Shown here one piece after another: positions 9,899 through 19,922 of a stretch of DNA of 64,000 bases. Made by a program: the position numbers and the translations under genes. Each line of letters begins with the position of its first letter. The first letter of the stretch is position 1. The stretch comes from an uncultured Polaribacter sp. (GTDB lineage: Bacteria; Bacteroidota; Bacteroidia; Flavobacteriales; Flavobacteriaceae). Where the stretch lies: positions 62,001-126,000 of the forward strand of contig NZ_CANNFH010000001.1 in the NCBI RefSeq assembly GCF_947503875.1, written 5' to 3'. Below the pieces are notes generated by a model. That model made no database searches and had not been told where the DNA came from. It saw only the letters and a list, made by a program, of their open reading frames with translations.

Positions 9899-10066
9899 TT
9901 AAAACCCAGTTCCAGGTGCTTCTGGACTTTGCGCCTGAGCTTTTCGAGGATTTAAAATCATATAAGTACCTAAAGCCGTAAGTGCTGCGTATTTACCGAA
10001 ATTTCCTATTTTTTTAATAGCGTCTTTACGAGAAATTTCCTGTTTGTTATTTTTTAGTTGTTTCAT
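9899..10066 (-). CDS. Small (55-aa) protein with N-terminal export-like segment
   Basis: ATG ORF: MKQLKNNKQEISRKDAIKKIGNFGKYAALTALGTYMILNPRKAQAQSPEAPGTGF; hydrophobic core then AQA; below the cutoff of the supplied ORF track. Confidence 0.55.
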   Translation of the reverse strand: MKQLKNNKQEISRKDAIKKIGNFGKYAALTALGTYMILNPRKAQAQSPEAPGTGF

Positions 10067-10087
10067 TTTTTTATCTTTTCTCGTTAA

Positions 10088-12196
10088 TTATTCTAAGATT
10101 ATTTTTTTGTTTAATTCACCTTTGTTCGTCTGAAGTTTTACTAAATAAATTCCAGTTGCTAAATTTGGTAATGAAATATTATTTACATTTTCACCATCAA
10201 ATGTTGTTGACATTACTTTTTTGCCTAATAAGTTGAACAAAGATATATTTGTTTTTCCTTTGTTTAAACCGGTTATTTTTAAACCTTCGCTACCAATATT
10301 ATAAATACTTACACTATTTAGTAAATCTGAATCTAAACTTAATGATTTAGATGTATTTGTGTGAATATAGAATCTTCCTGTTCCATTTAAGGCATTAGAT
10401 ATATATACAGAGTGTGAGTTGGAGCCACTAATTTTATTATAGGTGTTTTGTTCTCTATCTTCTAAATAAACATCTATTCCTGCTGGCAAATTTTTTGTAT
10501 ATGTAGAAAAAATAATTTCTTTTCCTTCTCCAGCAATTACTCCTAAAGGAACAATCATTGTTTCTAAATCAGAATTTGGTAAAGATTGTACACTTAGTTT
10601 TTTATCATCATTTGGTATAATAGTGTATATAGATAGTTCATAATCTAAACCATCAAACATAGATCCATCAAAACCATTATCAAAACCTTTTGAAGTACCT
10701 TCTAAATAATATAATTTCGTACTATTAGTGATGTTATCTTGTTTTATACTTAATGTTATTTCTGTTCTACTAACAGAGCTCTTTAAGAAAGTATCTGTTT
10801 TGTGACTTTGATTCTCTTCAGCAAAAGAAACCTCATTATCAGCAGCAGGGCCTGCACTTACAAAAAACGCTTGTCCAGGAGCAATCTCAAAAGTTGGGTC
10901 TGTGCCAGACATTTTAGTAATATAACCACCATTTCCGGAATTTGCATTTGGATCCCATAACCAAATTGTTTCCTCTGTTAATCTATCAGGAGCATTATTA
11001 TTTGTGAAAAAAGCACCTAAATTTATAAAGGATAAATAAGGGTTCCCTACTAAATTAAAATTATTTGTGCCTTGAGAAATAGCTATCTGTCTATCAGATT
11101 TTCTGAAAAAACCAGAAAATTCAACATCACCAGCAGTTGCATTTTTTATAGCAAAACCTTTACCTACTGTAAAAGCATCTCCACCAGCATAACTAGCATC
11201 ATAATAATTAAAGCCATTTCCATCATTTGTGTAATTTGCGATACCTTTAAAGATTGGATTTGTAGTACCTGAAGCTAAATTATTGCCAGCAATAAAATTA
11301 ACAATACTAACACCAGCAATAGGAGAAGTTGCTAAGTGCCATGCTTTTGTTGCATCTGCATTTGCTGTTAGTGTTCTTTTGTATTTTATTGAGTTATTCG
11401 GAGAAATCGCTTCTTTGTCTACAAGTAACGAAGAACCATTGCTAATGTTTATTGCTGTGCCACTTGCAATATTTATATAGTTGGTTGATATAGCCGTATT
11501 ATCAGCTACAATAGGTTCAGCAACTCCAGTTGGTATTATCGCACCTAAACTAGAAGAAGGTAGACCTCTAGACCAGTTGGTTGGCGTAGACCAATCTGTT
11601 GTTGTCCCTAACCATGTATTTTGTAGTTCTGATGGAGCACTGTTTGTGAATTTAATATTGTCAACATAAAGAAAAGTATTAGTATCATTTAAAATTGTAC
11701 CAGATGGTACGTTTTCAACTCCCATGTCTGCATGGAAAGAAAGATAAGATACAGTTTTTCCACCAGTACCACCAGGAATTGTAAACACAATATCTTGCCA
11801 CTGACCAATGTCTGTATAATCATTTGTGCCTCTTGTAACACCACCTGCATTTTTATTTTCAGCAGTACCATCAACTCTTACTCCTAAATCTGTTTGTTCT
11901 GGTGCCTTTACTAATATATGAATATATCTTGTTTCATTTGCTGGTATCACATAAGGTGTGCCTAAATCAAAATTAATCAATAACCACCAATTTGTTGTTC
12001 CAGCTACCCTGCCAATTCTACCAACATTTGCTGATGCATTATCAGTCATATCAGGATTTGCTATCAAAGAATAATCAGCTCCTCCTGCCACCCTAACAGT
12101 AGGAGAACCAATTTCAAAATCGTGAAGTACCATTGTTTGTCCATAAATAAATGCGGATGTACAAAACAACAACATTAAGGTGATTTTTTTTAACAT
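10088..12196 (-). CDS. T9SS-secreted protein with N-terminal CBM-like domain
   Basis: Signal peptide; C-terminal Por secretion-type domain ...LFNLLGKKVMSTTF..NNISLPNLATGIYLVKLQTNKGELNKKIILE; N-terminal domain shared with 41979..42818. Confidence 0.8.
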   Translation of the reverse strand: MLKKITLMLLFCTSAFIYGQTMVLHDFEIGSPTVRVAGGADYSLIANPDMTDNASANVGRIGRVAGTTNWWLLINFDLGTPYVIPANETRYIHILVKAPEQTDLGVRVDGTAENKNAGGVTRGTNDYTDIGQWQDIVFTIPGGTGGKTVSYLSFHADMGVENVPSGTILNDTNTFLYVDNIKFTNSAPSELQNTWLGTTTDWSTPTNWSRGLPSSSLGAIIPTGVAEPIVADNTAISTNYINIASGTAINISNGSSLLVDKEAISPNNSIKYKRTLTANADATKAWHLATSPIAGVSIVNFIAGNNLASGTTNPIFKGIANYTNDGNGFNYYDASYAGGDAFTVGKGFAIKNATAGDVEFSGFFRKSDRQIAISQGTNNFNLVGNPYLSFINLGAFFTNNNAPDRLTEETIWLWDPNANSGNGGYITKMSGTDPTFEIAPGQAFFVSAGPAADNEVSFAEENQSHKTDTFLKSSVSRTEITLSIKQDNITNSTKLYYLEGTSKGFDNGFDGSMFDGLDYELSIYTIIPNDDKKLSVQSLPNSDLETMIVPLGVIAGEGKEIIFSTYTKNLPAGIDVYLEDREQNTYNKISGSNSHSVYISNALNGTGRFYIHTNTSKSLSLDSDLLNSVSIYNIGSEGLKITGLNKGKTNISLFNLLGKKVMSTTFDGENVNNISLPNLATGIYLVKLQTNKGELNKKIILE

Positions 12197-12220
12197 AATA
12201 ATTAAATTTAAATATTTTGT

Positions 12221-12279
12221 TAAAATTACTGTAACATAACTCTTAAAAAATAGACAAAAATTTAGAATATATGGACAAT
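12221..12279 (-). promoter_or_regulatory. Predicted AraC-type operator plus promoter, copy A
   Basis: Minus strand ATTGTCCATAT (12279-12269)-N12-TGTCTATT (12256-12249)-N20-TAATTTTA (12228-12221), upstream of 12196. Confidence 0.75.
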
Positions 12280-12474
12280 TTTATTTTTTTGTTAAATAAT
12301 ACTTAATTTATATGTTTAAAATTTGTTAAATAAGAATTAATTAATCAGTTTATTATTCATTTAAGATTTTTTACTACTCACAAAATAATTTTTTTTTACC
12401 TTTTTAAAATTTCAAATTTATTTGAAGGGTATAAAATAAATAAGTAATATTTCTTGAAATTTAAGAATTAACGG

Positions 12475-13362
12475 TTATTTTCTTTGACCATTTTTATAAT
12501 TTCTAGGAGATTTTCCCATAAATTTTTTAAAAGTTCTTGAAAAATATAAAGGATCTTCAAAGCCAACTTTGTAACTTATCTCTTTAATGCTTAAATCTGT
12601 GTAGCTTAATAATTCACATGATTTTTGTATTTTTTTTAATGTGAAAAATGCAAGTACAGAATAACCTGTTTTTACTTTAAATTTAGTATGAAGATAAGAT
12701 TTAGAATAATTAAATTTTTCTGCCAATTCATTAAGAGTGAGAGTTTTTTCTAGATTGTTTAATAAATAATTTTTAACAGATTCTACAAGATTGTCACTTT
12801 GGTGGGGATTTGCCTTAGATTGAAAATCATGATATACAAAAGAGCTAACAAAATCTAAACTTAAAAGATTAGCGTACTCAATATCTTTTAGAATATAATT
12901 ATTGTTAAAATAGTTAAATATCTTATTAAATTGATCTGTAATCCCCTTAGAAAAGGGGATGTTTTTATAATTGTCTTTATTAGTCTTTTTATATCTATCG
13001 TAGATTTTATCTGCAAAAGATCCATTAAAATGAACCCAATAAATACTCCAAGGGTCAGCATCATCAGCTTTATATGTATGACTCTTATTTTTGGGGATAA
13101 TAAAAAAATGATTTGGATTTATAATTGTGCTTTTATTTTCAAGTATTATTTCGCCTTTTCCTTTAGTGCAGTAAATAAAAATATATTGTTTAGAACCTTT
13201 TTTTCTCGACCTAAAATGATGGTTCGCTAACGGGTAATATCCTAAATCACTTATGTAAAAGTTTTTTGCAATAGGATTGTTTTTAATATCGTTTAAAAAT
13301 GATTTGGGAAAAGCAATCATTTTTTGTCCAAGAAACCCATCTTTTAAAGTGTTTTCATCCAT
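12475..13362 (-). CDS. AraC-family transcriptional regulator
   Basis: N-terminal cupin-like sensor; C-terminal double HTH: LTLNELAEKFNYSKSYLHTKFKVKTG...IKEISYKVGFEDPLYFSRTFKKFMGKSPRNYK. Confidence 0.92.
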   Translation of the reverse strand: MDENTLKDGFLGQKMIAFPKSFLNDIKNNPIAKNFYISDLGYYPLANHHFRSRKKGSKQYIFIYCTKGKGEIILENKSTIINPNHFFIIPKNKSHTYKADDADPWSIYWVHFNGSFADKIYDRYKKTNKDNYKNIPFSKGITDQFNKIFNYFNNNYILKDIEYANLLSLDFVSSFVYHDFQSKANPHQSDNLVESVKNYLLNNLEKTLTLNELAEKFNYSKSYLHTKFKVKTGYSVLAFFTLKKIQKSCELLSYTDLSIKEISYKVGFEDPLYFSRTFKKFMGKSPRNYKNGQRK

Positions 13363-13630
13363 TTAGTGAGAAAATTTGAGTTGTTTAAGCTATTTAAATG
13401 TTAAAATTCTATAGAATAAAGATAATAAAATATATTAATTTATTTGTTTATATAATTTTTTCGTTACCCAGTTTATAATAATTATTAGGTTTTATTACTC
13501 TGTTTAAATGTTTTAAATAATTGATAAACATGTGTTTGTATTTGTGTTTTTAGATTTTTATATATTGGTGTTGACATAAAATTACAAATTACAGAAATCA
13601 ATTTTCAAGTTTTTTTGTCGATTAAGTAAT

Positions 13631-13689
13631 ATTATCCATATTTATCCTTTTTTTGTCTATTAGTTGAAGACTTATAATTTTTATATTTG
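13631..13689 (+). promoter_or_regulatory. Predicted AraC-type operator plus promoter, copy B
   Basis: ATTATCCATAT (13631-13641)-N12-TGTCTATT (13654-13661)-N20-TATATTTG (13682-13689), upstream of the susE/C/D genes. Confidence 0.75.
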
Positions 13690-13819
13690 TTTTATTATTG
13701 ATAATTTATCAACATAAAAATTATCATTTTAATAAAATTAAAAAGTAATTGATAGACAACCTTCAGATTTTAGGTGTCTATTAATTTCCGAGTATTAAGA
13801 ATAAAAAAAAAACAAAAAA

Positions 13820-15232
13820 ATGAAAGCAATCAAAAAAAAATTAATTTACATGTTCTATTTGTTAGTGATTATGATAAGTTGTAATGATGATACTGTAGAG
13901 GTTGATTCTACACCTGAGTTTAATTCCTTTGTAGAAAGTATATCTTCTCTACCTGGCGAGATTGTTACTTTTGAAGCAGTAATTTCTGATCCTGCAGGTG
14001 TTAAATCTGTTAATATAAAATATGATAATTGGTTTTTAGATAAGACAATATTTAAAGATTCGTTACCAGATGTCTATAAGATGTCTTATCGTTTTACAGT
14101 GCCAAATGATGAAGAAGAGTTTAGTGTTCATACGATCCCTGTAACAATAACTAATGCTGGTGATGTCTCCACTAAAAAAGAAGTTGTAATTACCTTAGAT
14201 AAAGATATTGACGCTCCTTTAATATCTATTAATAGTCCAGAAAATAATGCTACTGTTTTAGTTGGTGCAGGTGATGAAATAAATTTTAATATAGATTTAA
14301 CTGATAGAGAGTTGGCTGAGTTTAAGGTGGAAAGCGACATTCTTAATGAAATTATTCCTTTAAATGGGGTTTCAACCTATAATTATAGTAAATCACTAGA
14401 TGTGGCTAGTCCAGGTAGTTATACTTTTAATTTTACAGCTAAAGATATAACTGGTAACGAGTCTACTTCTTCTGTTACAGTTAGTGTTGTTACAGATTTA
14501 CAATTTACTGCAATGTACCTAACTGATGAAACAAATGATGCTGCTTTAAGTCAGGATATATTTGGTATACCTTTTAGTACAACAGCTAGTCAAGCATCAG
14601 GTGAGAATGGGTATGTTTTTACTGCTTTTTATTACTCTAAAAATGCAAATTCAGAGGTGAGATTTATTCCTCAACAAGGATCTTTTTCTCCGTTTGCTTT
14701 TGGTGCAAATACTAATAGTTCTAATAAATTGAATTTAGGAAGTGATGCTACTGTAAATCCAATAATAATTCCTGGTGTAGGTTATTATGAAATAACAATG
14801 GATGTTAGAGATTTATCTTATTCAGTTACACCATATACGCCAACAGATTCAGCCTTTGATCAGGTTTATGTTTTAGGGAGAGGGATATTCGTAGATGGAA
14901 CAACTTCTACATGTACAAAAAATTCAGATGGTGCTACGCAATGCTGGCATTTTAATTCAGGAAAACCACTTGTGCAAGATTCAAACAATCAGTTTTTATG
15001 GACCTTAGATGTTACTATCAAAGACCAACCAGATGATAATGGTGCAAATGGATTTATACTAAATGCAAATCCTACTGGATGGGCGCCTTTTTGGAGAACT
15101 AACACAGAGGATCGTTCTATAGCAGTTCCTGGAGGTGGAGGTAATTATGTGTTTGAAGATAGTGCTTTGGATAAGGATTATACTTTCATATTTGATACTC
15201 ATTTAAATAGAGTAATAATTAAAAATAGATAA
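13820..15232 (+). CDS. SusE/SusF-like outer-membrane lipoprotein
   Basis: Lipobox MISCNDD; position next to SusC/D; beta-rich repeats and C-terminal SusE/F-like segment. Confidence 0.65.
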   Translation: MKAIKKKLIYMFYLLVIMISCNDDTVEVDSTPEFNSFVESISSLPGEIVTFEAVISDPAGVKSVNIKYDNWFLDKTIFKDSLPDVYKMSYRFTVPNDEEEFSVHTIPVTITNAGDVSTKKEVVITLDKDIDAPLISINSPENNATVLVGAGDEINFNIDLTDRELAEFKVESDILNEIIPLNGVSTYNYSKSLDVASPGSYTFNFTAKDITGNESTSSVTVSVVTDLQFTAMYLTDETNDAALSQDIFGIPFSTTASQASGENGYVFTAFYYSKNANSEVRFIPQQGSFSPFAFGANTNSSNKLNLGSDATVNPIIIPGVGYYEITMDVRDLSYSVTPYTPTDSAFDQVYVLGRGIFVDGTTSTCTKNSDGATQCWHFNSGKPLVQDSNNQFLWTLDVTIKDQPDDNGANGFILNANPTGWAPFWRTNTEDRSIAVPGGGGNYVFEDSALDKDYTFIFDTHLNRVIIKNR

Positions 15233-15280
15233 TAAATTAATTTTCTAAATATATATTAATATCAATCAAAACATAAATAA

Positions 15281-18200
15281 ATGAAGCAATTAATTATAAT
15301 TTTAATAAGTGTACTTTCCTTTAGTCTCTCTGCACAAGCTCAGAAAACTGTAAAAGGAATAGTTACAGACGGGAAAGGTTCACCAATACCTGGTGTAAAT
15401 ATTTTAGAAAAAAACACCCAAAATGGTACTTTCTCTGATTTCGATGGTAAATTTACATTGTCTGCTGGAGAAAAAGCTACCCTAATATTTAGTTATTTAG
15501 GTTTTAAAACCCAAGAAATATCGGTTTCAGGTAAAAATCAATTAACTATTAAAATGTTAGCAGACAATACTCAGTTAGAAGAAATTGTGGTAATTGGTTA
15601 CGGGTCTGTAAAAAGAGATAAAATTGCAAGTTCTTTAGTTACTGTTGATGGAGCTGAAATTGCAAAACAAGTAGCAAGCAATCCTGCAGAAGCTTTACAA
15701 GGTAAAGCTGCAGGTGTTCAGGTTTTGTCTTCAGGGGGTTCTCCAGGTGCATCACCTAGAATTGTAATTCGAGGTATTACAACTGCTAATGGTAGTACTA
15801 ATCCCTTAATTGTTATTGACGGAATTTTACAACCAGATGGGACTTCTCTAAATTCGGTAAATGCACAAGATATAGAGAGCTTACAAATTTTAAAAGATGC
15901 ATCAGCATCTGCTATTTACGGTTCAAGAGCATCTAATGGTGTTGTCTTAATTACAACTAAAAGAGGTAAAGAAGGTAAATCTGTAGTTAGTGTAGATTTA
16001 AATTATGGGGTTCAGTATTGGGATAAGATAGAAAGTGCAGATGCTCAAGAGTATATAAGAATAATGAACACTAGAAGAACTAATGATGGCAATGCTCCTT
16101 TGTTTAATCCAGATGACTTTCAAGGAGAAGGAACTGATTGGTGGAATGAAGTAGTTCAGAATTTTTCACCAATTTTAAATGCAAATATAAGGCTTTCTGG
16201 AGGTTCTGAGAAAATAAAATACTCTGGTAGCTTAGGGATTTTTGATCAACAAGCAAATTATTCTAAAGGTTTTTATCAAAGAATAACAGGTAGATTTAAT
16301 GTTGATTATAAGGTGTCTGATAAGCTTACACTTAAGCAAGATATTAGCCCTAGAATTGAAAGGTGGGAGAATACACCAAATTTATTATTCAATTCTCTAA
16401 GAATAGATCCTTTGACTCCTGTATTTATTCCACAAAGTGAAAGAGTTGGAAGAAATGAGTTCAGTATCTATGGATTATCTCAAAATTTGGTACCAAACCC
16501 AGTTGGTCAATTGGCAAGACAATTTAATGAAAATGATTTTTTTGGTTTTTTCTCTAATACACAATTAGATTATAAAATAACGCCTAATTTAACGTTCAAA
16601 TCTCAATTTGGGTTTAACATTTCAAGACAAACCTCTCAAACATTTAATCCAGAGTATTTTATTGGCCCTAACCGTCAGTTAGAAATTAATAATTTAACTA
16701 AAAGAGTTACGAATAATTTTGATTACGTAATAAATAATACAATTACCTATGATAATACTTTTAATGATAAGCATTATTTAAACTTAACTGGAGGTATTGT
16801 ATTTGATTCAGAAAATTTTGATTATTTACAGGGATTTAGAGATGGTTTACCAAGTAATACAAATGTAAATTTAAGACAACTCGATGCAGCAGAAGGAGAG
16901 ACAATAAGAGCAAATGCTAATCAGGCTACTGATAATATTTTATCTGGAGTTTTTAGAACAATTTATAGTTTTGATAATAAATATACATTCAACGGTTCTG
17001 TAAGAGTAGATCAATCTTCAAGATTTCCAGAAAATGGTAGAACAGGTGTTTTTTCTAGTGTTTCTTTTGCATGGGATATAGATTCAGAAGATTGGTTTAA
17101 TAGTGAGACAATTAATAATTTAAGAGTAAAGGTTGCAGCTGGTGAAGTTGGTAATCAAAATATTAGTAGAAATGGTCAATTCTTTTCTGTAGGATCTGGT
17201 AATTTTGTTTTTGGTGGAGATCGTGTTGTAGCTAATTTTTTATCACAATTTGGTAATCCTAATTTAAGATGGGAAACTGTAAGAGATAAAAACTTTGGTG
17301 TGTTAATGGGATTGTTTAACAATGAGATTACAATAGAAGCAGAATATTATGAAAAAACTTCAGATAACTTACTTTTTAGTGTAGAAACACCTAATTACAC
17401 TGGTATTCCAGGAACTGTGGCTCAAAACGTTGGTAGTTTTCAATCTAGGGGTTTAGATCTTACTATTGGATATAATAAAAAATGGGATGATCTTACTTTT
17501 GGTGCAAATTTAACGCTATCAACAAATGAAAGTAGAGCAATTGATTTAGCTCCTGGTAATGAGGTAATTTTAGGACAAAGAAGACCACGTTTAGGAAATA
17601 GATTTGTGAAAATTACTGAATTAAATGAAACTGTTGGTTTGTTTCAAGGATATCAAACTGGTGGTATTTTCCAGAATCAAACAGAGTTAAACTCACATAC
17701 TTCAGAAGACGGAACTTTAATACAGCCAAATGCTCAAGTTGGAGATCTTAGGTTTATTGATCAAAATGGAGATGGACTTTTAAATGATGATGATTTGACA
17801 ACAATAGGAAACCCTTTTCCTGACTTTTATGGTGGTTTAAACATCAATATGAATTACAAAAATTTTGATTTTTCTATGCAATGGTATGGAACTTATGGAA
17901 ATGATGTCTTCAATATTAATACAGAATATATACTTGCAGGTACACAAAACTTAAATGTTTTAGCAGGTTTAGAAGATCTTGTATGGTCGCCAACAAATAC
18001 TGGAGCTCCATATCCAAGACTAACAGAGTTGGATAGAAATGGAAATTATCAAAATCCTTCTGATTTATTTATAGAAGATGGTTCTTATTTGAGACTTCGT
18101 AATGTACAGTTAGGGTATAATTTTAAGATTAAAGGAATAAATAATTGTCGTGTATACTTAGCAGGACAGAATTTATTAACATTTACAAATTATTCTGGGT

Positions 18201-18307
18201 TTGATCCAGAGGTAAGTAGTGGTGGTATTATTAATGGTTTAGGAGTAGATTCTTCAGGAAACCCAGTAGCAAAAACATTTTTATTAGGATTAAATTTAAC
18301 ACTATAA
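15281..18307 (+). CDS. SusC-like TonB-linked outer-membrane transporter
   Basis: Carboxypeptidase-regulatory-like domain KGIVTDGKGSPIPGVNILEKNTQNGTFSDFDGKF, plug region VVIGYGSVKRDKIASSLVTV, SGGSPGASPRIVIRG, C-terminal beta barrel. Confidence 0.97.
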   Translation: MKQLIIILISVLSFSLSAQAQKTVKGIVTDGKGSPIPGVNILEKNTQNGTFSDFDGKFTLSAGEKATLIFSYLGFKTQEISVSGKNQLTIKMLADNTQLEEIVVIGYGSVKRDKIASSLVTVDGAEIAKQVASNPAEALQGKAAGVQVLSSGGSPGASPRIVIRGITTANGSTNPLIVIDGILQPDGTSLNSVNAQDIESLQILKDASASAIYGSRASNGVVLITTKRGKEGKSVVSVDLNYGVQYWDKIESADAQEYIRIMNTRRTNDGNAPLFNPDDFQGEGTDWWNEVVQNFSPILNANIRLSGGSEKIKYSGSLGIFDQQANYSKGFYQRITGRFNVDYKVSDKLTLKQDISPRIERWENTPNLLFNSLRIDPLTPVFIPQSERVGRNEFSIYGLSQNLVPNPVGQLARQFNENDFFGFFSNTQLDYKITPNLTFKSQFGFNISRQTSQTFNPEYFIGPNRQLEINNLTKRVTNNFDYVINNTITYDNTFNDKHYLNLTGGIVFDSENFDYLQGFRDGLPSNTNVNLRQLDAAEGETIRANANQATDNILSGVFRTIYSFDNKYTFNGSVRVDQSSRFPENGRTGVFSSVSFAWDIDSEDWFNSETINNLRVKVAAGEVGNQNISRNGQFFSVGSGNFVFGGDRVVANFLSQFGNPNLRWETVRDKNFGVLMGLFNNEITIEAEYYEKTSDNLLFSVETPNYTGIPGTVAQNVGSFQSRGLDLTIGYNKKWDDLTFGANLTLSTNESRAIDLAPGNEVILGQRRPRLGNRFVKITELNETVGLFQGYQTGGIFQNQTELNSHTSEDGTLIQPNAQVGDLRFIDQNGDGLLNDDDLTTIGNPFPDFYGGLNINMNYKNFDFSMQWYGTYGNDVFNINTEYILAGTQNLNVLAGLEDLVWSPTNTGAPYPRLTELDRNGNYQNPSDLFIEDGSYLRLRNVQLGYNFKIKGINNCRVYLAGQNLLTFTNYSGFDPEVSSGGIINGLGVDSSGNPVAKTFLLGLNLTL

Positions 18308-18311
18308 AATT

Positions 18312-19895
18312 ATGAAAAAACTTATTTTATTTTTAACATTTTGCATGGCTTTTTTAAGTGTAGGTTGTGATGCAGATAAATTATTAGATCAACCTTTGCA
18401 AGGTAGGCAGCAGTTAGATGATTTTTTCTCATCAGAAGAGAACGCAGAATCATTTGTAAATAGCGTATATCAGTTAGTGAACGGAACTAATTGGAATCAG
18501 GTAAATTTTCAGCGTCAAATTAATGAAATGGCATCTGATGATAATTGGGCAGGAAATACAAGGCAACCTAGGCCAGATATTACTGGTATAGCACAATATA
18601 ATGTCTTTCCTGGATCTACATATTTTAATTTATTTTGGGAAAACCACTACATTGGTATTACTAGGGCTAATATTGCTTTAGATAGAATTCCTGGGATTGA
18701 AGAAATTGATGATGCTAAAAGAGCACAGTTAATTGGCGAGGTTAAATTTTTAAGAGCCTTTTTCTATTTTGATTTATTAAGAAATTTTGGAGGGGTTCCA
18801 ATTGTTACTACTTACAATGAGATACTAGAACCTTCTATTAATGACAAGGTAAGATCTAGTGTTGAAGAAGTATATAGATTTATTGAATCAGATTTAAATG
18901 ATGCAATGGCTGGAGTACCTTTAAGAAGTCAACAATCTTCTGGAGAATCTGGAAGAATTACTAGAGGTGCTGTACAGTCTTTGTTGGCAAAAGTATTTTT
19001 GTTTCAGGAAAAATGGGGAGAGGCACAAGCTATGGCTAAAACAGTTATGGACTCTGGTGAATATAGTTTAGAATCAGATTTTGCAAATATCTATAAAGTT
19101 GGAAATTTAAATAGTGTGGAAACTATTTTTGAAATTCAGTATATTAATAATCAGACCTTTAATAATGTAGGTGGTCAATTTTCAGTAACTAATGGTAGTC
19201 GTGGAGATCGTGGTTGGGGATGGACATCACCTTCTAGTGACTTAGAAAATGCATTTTTAAGTGAAGGAGATAATATTAGATTAAGGTCTACAATTATTAA
19301 ACATGGAGAACCGGTTTTTGGAGACCCTGCTGTTACTTCTTTTGATGGTAAGCCTTCAGAAAATAAATCAGGACGTACTAATCGAAAATATTACATCCCT
19401 ACAGGTGAAAGACCAGATCCGTATCAAAGAGGACAATTACCATTACATTATATTCATTTAAGGTTGGCAGATGTTATTCTTATTCATGCAGAAGCTGCTT
19501 ATTTTAATGGAGATGAAACATCAGCTAAAACTTCTTTACAATTGGTTAGAGATCGTGTTCAATTACCTGAAAAAAATAATTTAACTGGAGAAAATTTAAG
19601 AGATGCTATATGGAAAGAAAGACGATTAGAATTAGCATTAGAACAGCATAGATTGTATGATATTAGAAGACAGAAAATAAATGGTGTGCCAAGAATTGCT
19701 TTAATTTTAGGACCACAAGGTTCCTTCGTTAAATATAATACAGAAGTAAGTATAGATCCTTTTGAGACTACTAATTTATTAGAGCCTCAAAATAGTGGAA
19801 CATTATTTGATCCAAATATTCACTTATTATGGCCAATACCTCCAGAAGAAATTCAACTTTCAAGAGGTAACATTGTGCAAAATCCTGGATATTAA
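18312..19895 (+). CDS. SusD-like glycan-binding lipoprotein
   Basis: Lipobox VGCDAD; KFLRAFFYFDLLRNFGGVPIVT and C-terminal ERRLELALEQHRLYDIRR...WPIPPEEIQLSRGNIVQNPGY. Confidence 0.97.
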   Translation: MKKLILFLTFCMAFLSVGCDADKLLDQPLQGRQQLDDFFSSEENAESFVNSVYQLVNGTNWNQVNFQRQINEMASDDNWAGNTRQPRPDITGIAQYNVFPGSTYFNLFWENHYIGITRANIALDRIPGIEEIDDAKRAQLIGEVKFLRAFFYFDLLRNFGGVPIVTTYNEILEPSINDKVRSSVEEVYRFIESDLNDAMAGVPLRSQQSSGESGRITRGAVQSLLAKVFLFQEKWGEAQAMAKTVMDSGEYSLESDFANIYKVGNLNSVETIFEIQYINNQTFNNVGGQFSVTNGSRGDRGWGWTSPSSDLENAFLSEGDNIRLRSTIIKHGEPVFGDPAVTSFDGKPSENKSGRTNRKYYIPTGERPDPYQRGQLPLHYIHLRLADVILIHAEAAYFNGDETSAKTSLQLVRDRVQLPEKNNLTGENLRDAIWKERRLELALEQHRLYDIRRQKINGVPRIALILGPQGSFVKYNTEVSIDPFETTNLLEPQNSGTLFDPNIHLLWPIPPEEIQLSRGNIVQNPGY

Positions 19896-19922
19896 TTTTA
19901 GTGTTAAGTAAAATAAAAGATA

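Noticed and set aside
11072-11669. Three short plus-strand ORFs opposite the T9SS gene
   Set aside because: Overlap a convincing 702-aa minus-strand CDS; low-complexity products
15281-19895. SusC/SusD pair as a novel system in itself
   Set aside because: Standard Bacteroidota glycan import pair; only the surrounding gene set and regulation are notable
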